This document shows, piece by piece, positions 33,932-40,910 of a DNA stretch of 40,910 nt (its first letter is position 1; each line of letters begins with the position of its first letter). The stretch is from Succinatimonas sp. CAG:777 (GTDB lineage Bacteria > Pseudomonadota > Gammaproteobacteria > Enterobacterales > Succinivibrionaceae). Below the pieces are notes generated by a model, which ran no database searches, had not been told where the DNA came from, and saw only the letters and a program-made list of their open reading frames with translations. The position numbers and the translations under genes were made by a program. The DNA lies in assembly GCA_000431835.1 (NCBI GenBank), contig HF987941.1, positions 1-40,910 of the forward strand, written 5' to 3'.

Positions 33932-34270
33932 TTTAATTTTGACTTTAAATAGCAATCTCTTTTAAAACAAAAGATAGAGCAATACTATTTTTAGTTTTAC
34001 GACCTTAACTTTTGCGCAATAAAGCTCTAAATATAGTAAAATATTGCGCATTGATTTTTTAGTAAGTCTCTAATTAAATCTTTCTTAAAAGAATTTAAAT
34101 TAGAACGCGATAATTGGCAAATAGATTTAAGACTAAATCTAAAGATCCATTAATAGGCCTTAGCAGTCGATTTTTGTCACATATATATTTAAATATCAAT
34201 TAGTTATTTCAAAGTTGCACACAAAGTTACTGCATATATTCAATTCATAGTTTTAATTTCAGAGGGTAAA
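33932..34270. other. metG upstream region
   Basis: About 340 bases without a gene. It holds the end of the upstream transcript, the inverted repeat around a -10-like box at 34013-34050, and an AT-rich leader of about 220 bases before metG. No T-box is seen, as expected outside Gram-positive bacteria. Confidence 0.5.
34013..34050 (+). promoter_or_regulatory. Inverted repeat flanking a -10-like box upstream of metG
   Basis: The arms TGCGCAATA (34013-34021) and TATTGCGCA (34042-34050) are perfect, with TATAGT (34032-34037) between them. A T-rich TTGATTTTTT follows, so it could be an operator around a promoter or a terminator-like leader hairpin. Confidence 0.4.
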
Positions 34271-36316
34271 ATGACAAAGAACAAGACCCTGTTAGTTACT
34301 AACGCACTACCATATGCAAATGGTCCTATTCATTTAGGTCATATGTTAGAGCACATCCAATCAGATATTTTTGTTCGCTTTAACAGAGCAATTGGTAACA
34401 AAGTATTCTATGTTTGTGGTGATGACTGCCACGGTACACCTGTAATGATTAAAGCAGGTCAGATGGGTATTACCCCTGAGCAGATGATTGAAATCACCTC
34501 AAAGGACCATGCTGAGGATCTAAAAGGATTCTTAGTTAATTACGATAACTACTATAGAACACATTCAAAAGAGAATCATGAGATCTCTTCATATATGTAT
34601 GAAAAGGCTAAAGAGAATGGTTATATTAAGACCGAAACCATCTCTCAGCTTTACGATCCTGAAAAGAATATGTTCTTGCCAGACAGATTTGTAAAAGGCA
34701 CCTGTCCTAAGTGTGGCGCTAAAGATCAGTATGGTGATAACTGCGAAGTTTGTGGTGCTACTTACTCTCCTACAGAATTAAAAGATGCTTACTCAGTAGT
34801 ATCAGGAGCAAAGCCTGTATTAAAAGAGTCTTTACACTATTTCTTTGATCTTCCAAAGGCAAAAGACTTTTTACATGATTACATTAAGAATTCAGGTGTA
34901 ATTCAGACCGAGATGGCAAATAAGCTCGAAGAGTGGTTCACACAGGGCTTAAAGCCATGGGATATTTCTCGTGATTCTCCTTACTTTGGATTTAAGATCC
35001 CTGGTACTGAGGATAAATACTTCTATGTTTGGATGGATGCTCCTATGGGCTATCTAGCTTCATTGAAGAATCTTTGTGAAAAGACTGGTGACAATTACGA
35101 TGATTTCGTAAAAGAAGGTTCGGAAATTGAGATGGATCACTTCATCGGTAAAGATATTCTTTACTTCCACTCTCTGTTCTGGCCTGCTACTTTAAAAGCT
35201 GCTCAAATGCGTCTACCTTCACATATCTACGTTCATGGATATGTAACTGTAAATGGCGCTAAGATGTCTAAGTCAAAGGGAACCTTTATTAAAGCTAAGA
35301 CCTTCTTGAAATTCTTAAAACCTGAAACATTACGTTACTACTTTGCTTCAAAGATGAACTCATCTGCAGTTGATATTGATCTTTCATTAGATGATTTTAT
35401 GGCCAAGGTAAACTCAGATATCGTAGGTAAGGTTGTAAATCTTGCATCACGTACCGCAGGCTTTATTGCTAAGCGTTTTGACGGTAAGTTATCTTCAGCT
35501 CCATATAATGCTGAGATCTTAAAGAAAGCAGCATCAATCCGTGAAGATGTAATCAAAGGTTATGAGAGTCGCAACTATGCTGAAGCTATCAGAACCATCA
35601 TGGCTTTAGCAGATGAAGCTAACCGCTACATCGATGCTGAGGCTCCATGGGTTATTGCAAAGCAGGAAGGTCAGGAAGACAAGTTACAGAAAGTATGCTC
35701 AGATGGTATCAACCTCTTTAGAGCTTTAATTACCTACTTACAGCCTGTTCTCCCAGAAGTTGCTGCCCATGCTGAAGAGTTCTTAAATACTAAACTTGAT
35801 TTCTTTACTCTTGATAATCCTTTAGTAGATCATCAGATCAACAAGTTTAAGCCTTTATTCAATCGTATTGAGAAGACTCAGATTGATGCAATGATTGAGA
35901 CTTCAAAAGAGGATTTAAAGCAGGCTCAGGCACAGACTAAAAAGACTGATGAGAAGAAAGCTGACGATAGAATCGAACCTTTAGCTCCTGAAATCACTAT
36001 TGACGATTTTGCTAAGATCGACCTTCGTGTAGGTACTATTGTTGAAGCTGAAGAAGTTAAAGAAGCAAGAAAGCTTCTAAAGCTAAAAGTAGATATCGGC
36101 TTTGAAACAAGACAGGTATTTGCTGGTATAAAGCAGGCTTACCCTGATGCTAAGTCTTTAATTGGTAGAAAGGTAGTTTTAGTTGCCAACTTAAAGCCTC
36201 GTCAGATGAAGTTTGGTTTATCTGAAGGTATGGTTACAGCAGCAGGTCCTGGTGCTACTGAGGTATTCTTGCTTAGCGTAGATTCAGGCGCTCAAAACGG
36301 TGACCGAATTCATTAA
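34271..36316 (+). CDS. metG: Methionyl-tRNA synthetase
   Basis: Class I aminoacyl-tRNA synthetase that charges initiator and elongator tRNA-Met, cytoplasmic. The 681-residue protein has the HIGH-type motif HLGH (21-24) and KMSKS at 331-335. The zinc knuckle CPKCG...CEVCG (near 145-163) is of the bacterial E. coli type. The anticodon-binding domain is followed by a C-terminal EMAP-II/OB-fold tRNA-binding domain (about 577-681, with FAKIDLRVGTIVEAE and LKPRQMKFGLSEGM) used for dimerisation and tRNA binding. AGAGGG lies before the ATG. A strong terminator follows directly, so it is a single-gene unit. Confidence 0.97.
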   Translation: MTKNKTLLVTNALPYANGPIHLGHMLEHIQSDIFVRFNRAIGNKVFYVCGDDCHGTPVMIKAGQMGITPEQMIEITSKDHAEDLKGFLVNYDNYYRTHSKENHEISSYMYEKAKENGYIKTETISQLYDPEKNMFLPDRFVKGTCPKCGAKDQYGDNCEVCGATYSPTELKDAYSVVSGAKPVLKESLHYFFDLPKAKDFLHDYIKNSGVIQTEMANKLEEWFTQGLKPWDISRDSPYFGFKIPGTEDKYFYVWMDAPMGYLASLKNLCEKTGDNYDDFVKEGSEIEMDHFIGKDILYFHSLFWPATLKAAQMRLPSHIYVHGYVTVNGAKMSKSKGTFIKAKTFLKFLKPETLRYYFASKMNSSAVDIDLSLDDFMAKVNSDIVGKVVNLASRTAGFIAKRFDGKLSSAPYNAEILKKAASIREDVIKGYESRNYAEAIRTIMALADEANRYIDAEAPWVIAKQEGQEDKLQKVCSDGINLFRALITYLQPVLPEVAAHAEEFLNTKLDFFTLDNPLVDHQINKFKPLFNRIEKTQIDAMIETSKEDLKQAQAQTKKTDEKKADDRIEPLAPEITIDDFAKIDLRVGTIVEAEEVKEARKLLKLKVDIGFETRQVFAGIKQAYPDAKSLIGRKVVLVANLKPRQMKFGLSEGMVTAAGPGATEVFLLSVDSGAQNGDRIH

Positions 36317-36333
36317 CTTTTAATAAGATTAAG

Positions 36334-36368
36334 AAAGCCGGTCATACTGTTATGACCGGCTTTATTTT
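36334..36368 (+). terminator. Rho-independent terminator of metG
   Basis: A 13-base perfect stem AAAGCCGGTCATA (36334-36346)/TATGACCGGCTTT (36351-36363) with loop CTGT, followed by ATTTTT. The next gene starts 12 bases later, so its ribosome site lies right behind the hairpin. Confidence 0.9.
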
Positions 36369-36379
36369 TGGAAAGTAAA

Positions 36380-37780
36380 ATGTCAATAGTCAAATTTTTA
36401 CAGTCAGCGGGTTATAAAAAAGAATTACGCAGTCAGCTAAGACTGTTTATTCCATTTTTGTTAGGACAGCTGTGCGCATCCGGTATGGGTACAGTAGATA
36501 CTGTAATGGCAGGACTTGCAGGTACTACAGAAATATCAGGAGTAGCCATAGGATGTTCATTCTACTGGCCTGCATACTTATTTCTGTCTGGAATGGCTTA
36601 TGCTGTAACACCTACTGTTTCCCATATTCTGCCAAGTAAAAATTTTACACTGATGGAAAAAAGTCTTTTCAATGCTTTTTTATTCTGTACCGTTGCAGGT
36701 ATCCTGCTGGCGATATTACTGGCATTATCACATCTAATCTTCGCTTTTGTACCATCAGATCCAGAAATGATTAAGGTAGCTACAGGCTATTTATACTTTG
36801 TTGCCCCGTCACTGCCTGCAACAGTAATTTACAATGTGTTGCGATCATACACAGAAGGACTTGGATATACCAGACCTACAATGTACTTTGGTATCATAAT
36901 GCTGGTTCTGGACATTCCTTTAAATTACATTTTCATCTTTGGCAAATTTGGTATGCCTCAGATGGGTGGTGTGGGTTGTGGCGCAACAAGCAGTTTTATT
37001 AACATACTGTGCGCAATTCTGTTTTATATCTACATAAAAAAGGGAAAATTTTTCAGACAGTTTCAGCCACAAGGAAACTTAAACAGGAGATATGACTACA
37101 AACTGATAAAACAGTATGCAAAACTGTCTTTTCCTATAGGTATTTCAAGAACTATTGAAGTTGCATGTTTCTCTGTTGCTGCAGTTATATTAAGTCCGTT
37201 CGGTCCTACAGCTGTTGCAGCCCATTCTATTACTCTGAATGTAGCAGGTCTTATTTACATGATCCCTATGTGTTTAGGAATGACTATTACTATAAGATCT
37301 GCTTTCTGCATGGGAACAAAAAACTGGGCCAAAGCATATATATCAATTAAGACAACACTGACACTAAATATGTCATTATTTGTACTCTATGCTACGTGCG
37401 TATTTATATTCAGAAAAGATATAGCATCCTTATACACAAATGACCCTTTAGTGCTGGCTCTGGTCTCAAATTTAATGATCTTAAATTGCATCTATATGCT
37501 GCCAGATTCAATACAGTGCTTCTTTTTAGGGGTTCTGCAGGGGTTTAAGGATTCAAAGACAATATTTATAGGACCAGTGATCTCCTACTGGGCTGTAGGA
37601 ATTCCAGTTGGTTTTGCTCTTGCCTGGGGTATGTTTACCCCAAAAATTGAGGCCTACGGGATCTGGATAGGATTTATCTTTGCACTAGTATGTGCGTGTC
37701 TCATATACTCTTTAAGAGTTCGATTTCTGTTCAAAAACAAAATTTTTCCAAAGCTTCTGGCTCAAAGTTATATACAGTAA
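36380..37780 (+). CDS. MATE-family multidrug/sodium antiporter (NorM-like)
   Basis: 466 residues from the ATG at 36380, with GGAAAG five bases before it; the in-frame TTG at 36368 is unlikely. About twelve helices in two MATE halves. The first half carries PFLLGQLCASGMGTVDTVMAG, the MATE signature of the first helix pair, and ends in GVGCGATSSFINIL. The second half carries VAAHSITLNVAGLIYMIPM. It is a probable Na+- or H+-coupled exporter of cationic compounds. Its leucine codons are often CTG (about twenty seen), unlike the TTA/CTT-rich neighbours, which hints at a different origin. It starts directly behind the metG terminator and so needs read-through or a promoter within metG. Confidence 0.9.
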   Translation: MSIVKFLQSAGYKKELRSQLRLFIPFLLGQLCASGMGTVDTVMAGLAGTTEISGVAIGCSFYWPAYLFLSGMAYAVTPTVSHILPSKNFTLMEKSLFNAFLFCTVAGILLAILLALSHLIFAFVPSDPEMIKVATGYLYFVAPSLPATVIYNVLRSYTEGLGYTRPTMYFGIIMLVLDIPLNYIFIFGKFGMPQMGGVGCGATSSFINILCAILFYIYIKKGKFFRQFQPQGNLNRRYDYKLIKQYAKLSFPIGISRTIEVACFSVAAVILSPFGPTAVAAHSITLNVAGLIYMIPMCLGMTITIRSAFCMGTKNWAKAYISIKTTLTLNMSLFVLYATCVFIFRKDIASLYTNDPLVLALVSNLMILNCIYMLPDSIQCFFLGVLQGFKDSKTIFIGPVISYWAVGIPVGFALAWGMFTPKIEAYGIWIGFIFALVCACLIYSLRVRFLFKNKIFPKLLAQSYIQ

Positions 37781-37836
37781 AAAGATGTTACTGACATTAT
37801 TTTTTATTATCAAAAATTCGTTTTAAGATCCAGTGT

Positions 37837-37875
37837 AAAAAAAAATCACCATGATCGTTTCCAACCATGGTGATT
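37837..37875 (-). terminator. Terminator of the amtB-glnK operon
   Basis: Stem AATCACCATG (37844-37853)/CATGGTGATT (37866-37875). Read on the minus strand it is followed by a long T-run (A-run at 37837-37845 on the plus strand), 15 bases beyond the glnK stop. Confidence 0.85.
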
Positions 37876-37890
37876 ACTTTTGAGAGCTAC

Positions 37891-38229
37891 TTAAATAGCT
37901 TCTTCATTTTCCTCAGATGTACGAATTCTGATTACTCTCTCAACATCTGATACGAAGATCTTACCATCACCAATCTTGCCAGTATGAGCTGCATTGATGA
38001 TTGCCTGAATACACTTATCAGCCTCATCGTCTGCAACAACTACTTCAAGTTTGCACTTAGGTAGAAAATCAACTACATACTCAGCACCGCGATATAACTC
38101 AGTGTGACCTTTCTGTCTGCCGAAGCCTTTTACATCTGATACTGTCATACCTGAAATACCGATGGTAGCTAAAGCTTCACGGACATCATCTAATTTAAAT
38201 GGTTTGATAATTGCAACAATACGTTTCAT
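37891..38229 (-). CDS. glnK: Nitrogen regulatory protein PII (GlnK type)
   Basis: 112-residue trimeric signal protein that senses 2-oxoglutarate, ATP/ADP and, through uridylylation, glutamine. Under nitrogen excess it plugs the AmtB channel. It starts MKRIVAIIKPFKLDDVREAL. The T-loop is complete, with GFGRQKGHTELYRGAEY and the uridylylation site Tyr51. The C-terminal signature TGKIGDGKIFVSDVERVIRI follows. I call it GlnK rather than GlnB because it is 17 bases downstream of amtB on the same strand. The order amtB-glnK is the reverse of the usual proteobacterial glnK-amtB. Confidence 0.95.
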   Translation of the reverse strand: MKRIVAIIKPFKLDDVREALATIGISGMTVSDVKGFGRQKGHTELYRGAEYVVDFLPKCKLEVVVADDEADKCIQAIINAAHTGKIGDGKIFVSDVERVIRIRTSEENEEAI

Positions 38230-38246
38230 AGTAATTTATCCTTTGA

Positions 38247-39551
38247 TTATAAGTTGTAACCACGCTCGCCGTGTGATGCCAAATCAAGACCCTCGGCTTC
38301 CTCATCAGCGGTAACTCTTAATCCAACTAGTAGACCTGCAATCTTGAAAGCAATTACTGATACTACAAGTGACCATACGATTGCTACAACTAGTGACATG
38401 GTTTGACCATAAACCTGACCTGCAATTGAATCCCAACCATCTTTGAAGCCTGTACCACCTAAAGATGGAGCACAGAATACGCCTGTTAAGATACCACCTA
38501 CGATAGCACCAATACCATGAACACCAAATACATCTAATGAATCATCAACCTTAGTGAACTTCTTGAAGCCATGAACACCCCATAAGCAAGCCAAACCAGA
38601 AGCAATACCAATCACAATTGCCCCCATAGGACCTACGAAGGCGCATGCTGGAGTAATTGCAACTAGACCTGCTAGAACACCTGATGCTGTACCTAATGTT
38701 GATGGTTTCTTGAAGATGATCCACTCTGCTACCATCCATGTCATTGCAGCAGTTGCTGGGCAAAGAACAGTGTTGATAAATGCTAGAGATGAAATACCAT
38801 CAGCTACTAACTCAGAACCTGCGTTAAAACCTAACCAACCGATCCACAGTAAACAAGCACCAATGTAGGTAATACCTAAGTTATGTGGAGCCATTGCAAC
38901 TCTGCCTAAGTCATGACGGCGACCTAAGATGAATGCACCTGTTAAACCGCATACAGCAGCGTTAACATGAACAACAGTGCCACCAGCAAAGTCATATGAC
39001 TTGAATACAGAATCGATGAAACCGCCACCCCATACTTGATGAGCTAAAGGTGCATAAGATAGAACGATCCAAATACCAACTGCAATTAAGATTGCAGAGA
39101 ATTTAACACGTTCAACTGTTGCACCAACGATCAAGCAAGCTGAGATTGCGCAGAAAGCACCTTGGAAGATAACCCATGTATACTCAGCTAATGTTCCTGA
39201 TAATGAATTGAAATCAATACCAGCTAAGAACATGGTACCAAAGCCACCGAAGAAGTCGCCTAAGACACCTTCAACAGGACCGAAAGCAAAGCTGTAACCT
39301 ATAATAACCCATAAGATAATAGCCATACAGAAAACGGCTAAGCACTGCTCCATGGTAGATAGAACGTTCTTAGAACGAGTTAAACCACCATAGAATAGAC
39401 CAATACCAGGAATAGACATTAACAGTACTAACATTGCAGACATTAAGATAAAGCCGTTGTCAGCTCTATCTAAAGCTGCAGTTTCATCAGCAAAAACACT
39501 AGGAGCAAAGGCTAGTGCAGATGCTAATAATGCACTTTTTGTAACTCTCAT
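38247..39551 (-). CDS. amtB: Ammonium transporter AmtB
   Basis: Trimeric inner-membrane ammonium channel of 434 residues with 11 expected helices. It has a cleavable signal peptide (SALLASALAFAPSVFA, cut near residue 21), as in E. coli AmtB. Asp187, His195 (GTVVHVNAAVCG) and His345 (GVHGIGAIVGG) match the conserved Asp and the twin-histidine pore. The signature FYGGLTRSKN is near residues 53-62. GGAG lies before the ATG. A sigma-70-like promoter (39594-39622) and tandem NtrC-like sites (39651-39718) are upstream. It is first in an operon with glnK. Confidence 0.97.
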   Translation of the reverse strand: MRVTKSALLASALAFAPSVFADETAALDRADNGFILMSAMLVLLMSIPGIGLFYGGLTRSKNVLSTMEQCLAVFCMAIILWVIIGYSFAFGPVEGVLGDFFGGFGTMFLAGIDFNSLSGTLAEYTWVIFQGAFCAISACLIVGATVERVKFSAILIAVGIWIVLSYAPLAHQVWGGGFIDSVFKSYDFAGGTVVHVNAAVCGLTGAFILGRRHDLGRVAMAPHNLGITYIGACLLWIGWLGFNAGSELVADGISSLAFINTVLCPATAAMTWMVAEWIIFKKPSTLGTASGVLAGLVAITPACAFVGPMGAIVIGIASGLACLWGVHGFKKFTKVDDSLDVFGVHGIGAIVGGILTGVFCAPSLGGTGFKDGWDSIAGQVYGQTMSLVVAIVWSLVVSVIAFKIAGLLVGLRVTADEEAEGLDLASHGERGYNL

Positions 39552-39593
39552 AAAAAATTCTCCTTGAACTCAAGCCATCATTGACTTTGTTAC

Positions 39594-39622
39594 AAGATAC
39601 GATTTCAAATTTTGAGTATCAA
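39594..39622 (-). promoter_or_regulatory. Sigma-70-like promoter of amtB
   Basis: On the minus strand TTGATA (39622-39617), a 17-base spacer, and TATCTT (39599-39594). The predicted start is near 39587, about 36 bases before the ATG. No sigma-54 -24/-12 element was found here. Confidence 0.6.
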
Positions 39623-39650
39623 CAAAGAAAAGCTATTTGCCCAAGAATAA

Positions 39651-39718
39651 TGCGTAATTTTGGTGCATGCACATAATTAGAACGTAAAATCACAAAAATA
39701 ATGCGTCAAAATAAAGCA
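39651..39718. promoter_or_regulatory. Tandem NtrC-like sites upstream of amtB
   Basis: TGCGTAATTTTGGTGCA (39651-39667) matches 14 of 17 positions of the NtrC consensus TGCACYAWWWTGGTGCA. TGCGTCAAAATAAAGCA (39702-39718) matches 12. They are 51 bases apart, about five helical turns. Each is preceded by a near-identical CAA(A/G)AATAATGCGT copy (39642-39655 and 39693-39706), so the whole unit is a direct repeat. Confidence 0.5.
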
Positions 39719-39734
39719 ATAAAAGTATTGTAGG

Positions 39735-39767
39735 GAAAAGAAAAGATCTGAGAAAATTCAGATCTTT
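39735..39767 (-). terminator. Terminator of the AAA-ATPase/PD-(D/E)XK gene
   Basis: The stem AAAGATCTGA (39742-39751)/TCAGATCTTT (39758-39767) is perfect. Read on the minus strand, TTTTCTTTT follows. It lies about 25 bases beyond the stop of the gene ending at 39792. Confidence 0.8.
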
Positions 39768-39791
39768 CATATAAAGAGAGGATAGTGAGAA

Positions 39792-40910
39792 TTACTGAAC
39801 AAATTTATATTGGGTAAATGCTCTTACTTTAGGATCTGCATTGAAGACAGCTGCAATTCTTAACAACTCATTCTTTTTAGGCACAATATTGCCATAGTCT
39901 CGTGTTTTAATCTGCTCTACAGCTTCACTAAGCTTTGCCTTAGCTTCTGTCTCATCTTTTGCATACTTAAATTCAATGACGATTCTGCGTTTATTGGTTT
40001 CAATCATTAAATCAGCTCTGCCTTTAGCCTGATGAACTTCTGATGATACGTTCTGTTTAGCTCCTAGTAGATAGGCTTTAACATAATTCTGTACTGATGA
40101 TTCTGAATTTAATGGATAGGCATCATATGTTACTGTGTTGACCATAGTATTAAGTAAACTAATAACGTCTTCAACTGTTCCTACATTTAGGATATTCTCA
40201 CCATTTGCATTTGAAACACTGATATTACCTTTGAAGAATTTTGTAGCTAAAAGCTTGTTTAACGCCTTATAAAGTTCACCATTGGGAATACCCAAGAACA
40301 CATCTGATGATTCAGTAAGTGAAGAGCGCAGAGTTAAATAGCCGGTCTGACACATCAGTACGTTCTGATTGATAGTGGTTAAGGAGGTTGGATTTTTAAA
40401 ATCCTCATCAGTAACTTTTAAACTCTTATTTTTATCTAAGTAATCAAAGATATTCAGTTCATGAGTTTTTAAATAATTAACAAGAATAGATGGTAATCCA
40501 CCATTGTCGTACCAGTACTCTCCAAAGTATACAAATTTATTAGATACCACACTTTGGAAAAATTTATTTACAGACCAGGTACTGAATACTTTCTTTTTAT
40601 AGAATTCATCAAAGCAGTAACCATCATAGTTCTTGGCAAGTCTATCTAACAAAGATTCAATCTGAGCTTCGGTTACGTTATCTACAGTGCAGTTATTCTC
40701 ATAGGATGCTGCCAACTTTAAATAATCAATGTAGTACTTTTTAATCTCGTCGCGGGTAAAACCTATCATCTGAGAATAGGCACTGTCATTAGTGATATCG
40801 TTGATATCAGAGCCAACTGAAAATATCGCTACATCTTTTAATCTGGTGACACCTGTTATTCCTAAGAACTTAATTGCAAACTTATCTTTGATGTTGGCAT
40901 AAATTCTTTT
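39792..40910 (-). CDS. AAA-ATPase-like/PD-(D/E)XK protein, C-terminal part (partial)
   Basis: The reading frame is open to the right edge (40910), so the start and Walker A lie outside the window; 372 codons are visible. The upstream visible part reads KFLGITGVTRLKDVAIFSVG and SAYSQMIGFTRDE, the second half of the AAA-ATPase_like domain. It then has KNYDGYCFDE, a family motif also present at residue 303 of the protein at 16698-18497. The C-terminus has GRADLMIETNKRRIVIEFKY, where Asp, Glu and Lys fit the PD-(D/E)XK core (PDDEXK_9). It is a family member of the 16698-18497 protein, but clearly diverged. The function of the family is unknown. Confidence 0.88.
   Translation of the reverse strand, partial: KRIYANIKDKFAIKFLGITGVTRLKDVAIFSVGSDINDITNDSAYSQMIGFTRDEIKKYYIDYLKLAASYENNCTVDNVTEAQIESLLDRLAKNYDGYCFDEFYKKKVFSTWSVNKFFQSVVSNKFVYFGEYWYDNGGLPSILVNYLKTHELNIFDYLDKNKSLKVTDEDFKNPTSLTTINQNVLMCQTGYLTLRSSLTESSDVFLGIPNGELYKALNKLLATKFFKGNISVSNANGENILNVGTVEDVISLLNTMVNTVTYDAYPLNSESSVQNYVKAYLLGAKQNVSSEVHQAKGRADLMIETNKRRIVIEFKYAKDETEAKAKLSEAVEQIKTRDYGNIVPKKNELLRIAAVFNADPKVRAFTQYKFVQ

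Noticed and set aside
39552..39640. Sigma-54 promoter at amtB
   Set aside because: TTGGGCAAATAGCTTTT has a -24-like GG, but the required GC ten bases on is absent. The sigma-70-like pair fits better.
1..40910. CRISPR array, rRNA operon or prophage block
   Set aside because: No regularly spaced direct repeats, no rRNA-like sequence and no run of phage genes are visible in the window.

Overview
This AT-rich window looks like the chromosome of an anaerobic gammaproteobacterium, most likely a member of the Succinivibrionaceae. That assignment is an inference from gene content: a complete rsxABCDGE (Rnf) operon beside nth, a MetNIQ transporter, RlmJ, a flagellar hook gene with a sigma-54 promoter, c-di-GMP enzymes, and AAA-ATPase/PD-(D/E)XK proteins typical of gut and rumen bacteria. 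I recognised no rRNA, tRNA or CRISPR.

Layout. 1-2760: the 3' end of an ISL3-type transposase, a solitary flgE (minus strand) with its own sigma-54 promoter and terminator, then queC (plus). 2775-8555: rsxABCDGE (minus), overlapping or nearly abutting throughout. 8556-8982: a shared control region with two palindromes, one closely resembling a SoxR box. 8983-10505: nth and a TatD-family nuclease. 10601-12421: a long Asn/Gln-rich protein whose membrane half looks like a degenerate cobalamin synthase CobS. 12671-13595: a broken Fic gene. 13791-16517: metN-metI-metQ. 16698-18497: an AAA-ATPase/PD-(D/E)XK protein. 18958-20821: two decayed genes fused by a deletion, an FAD oxidoreductase and a second MetN-type ATPase. 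20955-22169: an ATPase of the AAA_14/DUF4143 type.

22846-25149 encodes a PAS-GAF-GGDEF-EAL c-di-GMP enzyme. 25236-28684 is a four-gene minus-strand operon (two small HMA_2-like proteins, a P1B-type ATPase, and a one-helix membrane protein) that reads as a metal-export platform. Next come rlmJ with an EamA transporter, a small secreted acidic protein, a degenerate EAL-HDOD signalling protein, a second EamA transporter, metG, a MATE exporter with different codon use, amtB-glnK under a promoter with tandem NtrC-like sites, and the C-terminal part of another AAA-ATPase/PD-(D/E)XK protein running off the right edge.

Themes: anaerobic redox and membrane energetics (Rnf), motility and c-di-GMP signalling (flgE, GGDEF-EAL, EAL-HDOD), methionine supply and use (metNIQ, metG), nitrogen sensing (amtB-glnK), metal homeostasis, and visible gene decay at 12.7-13.6 kb and 19-20.8 kb. 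The most unusual items are the CobS-like fusion protein, the HMA_2/P-type ATPase cluster, and the SoxR-box-like palindrome upstream of rsx.
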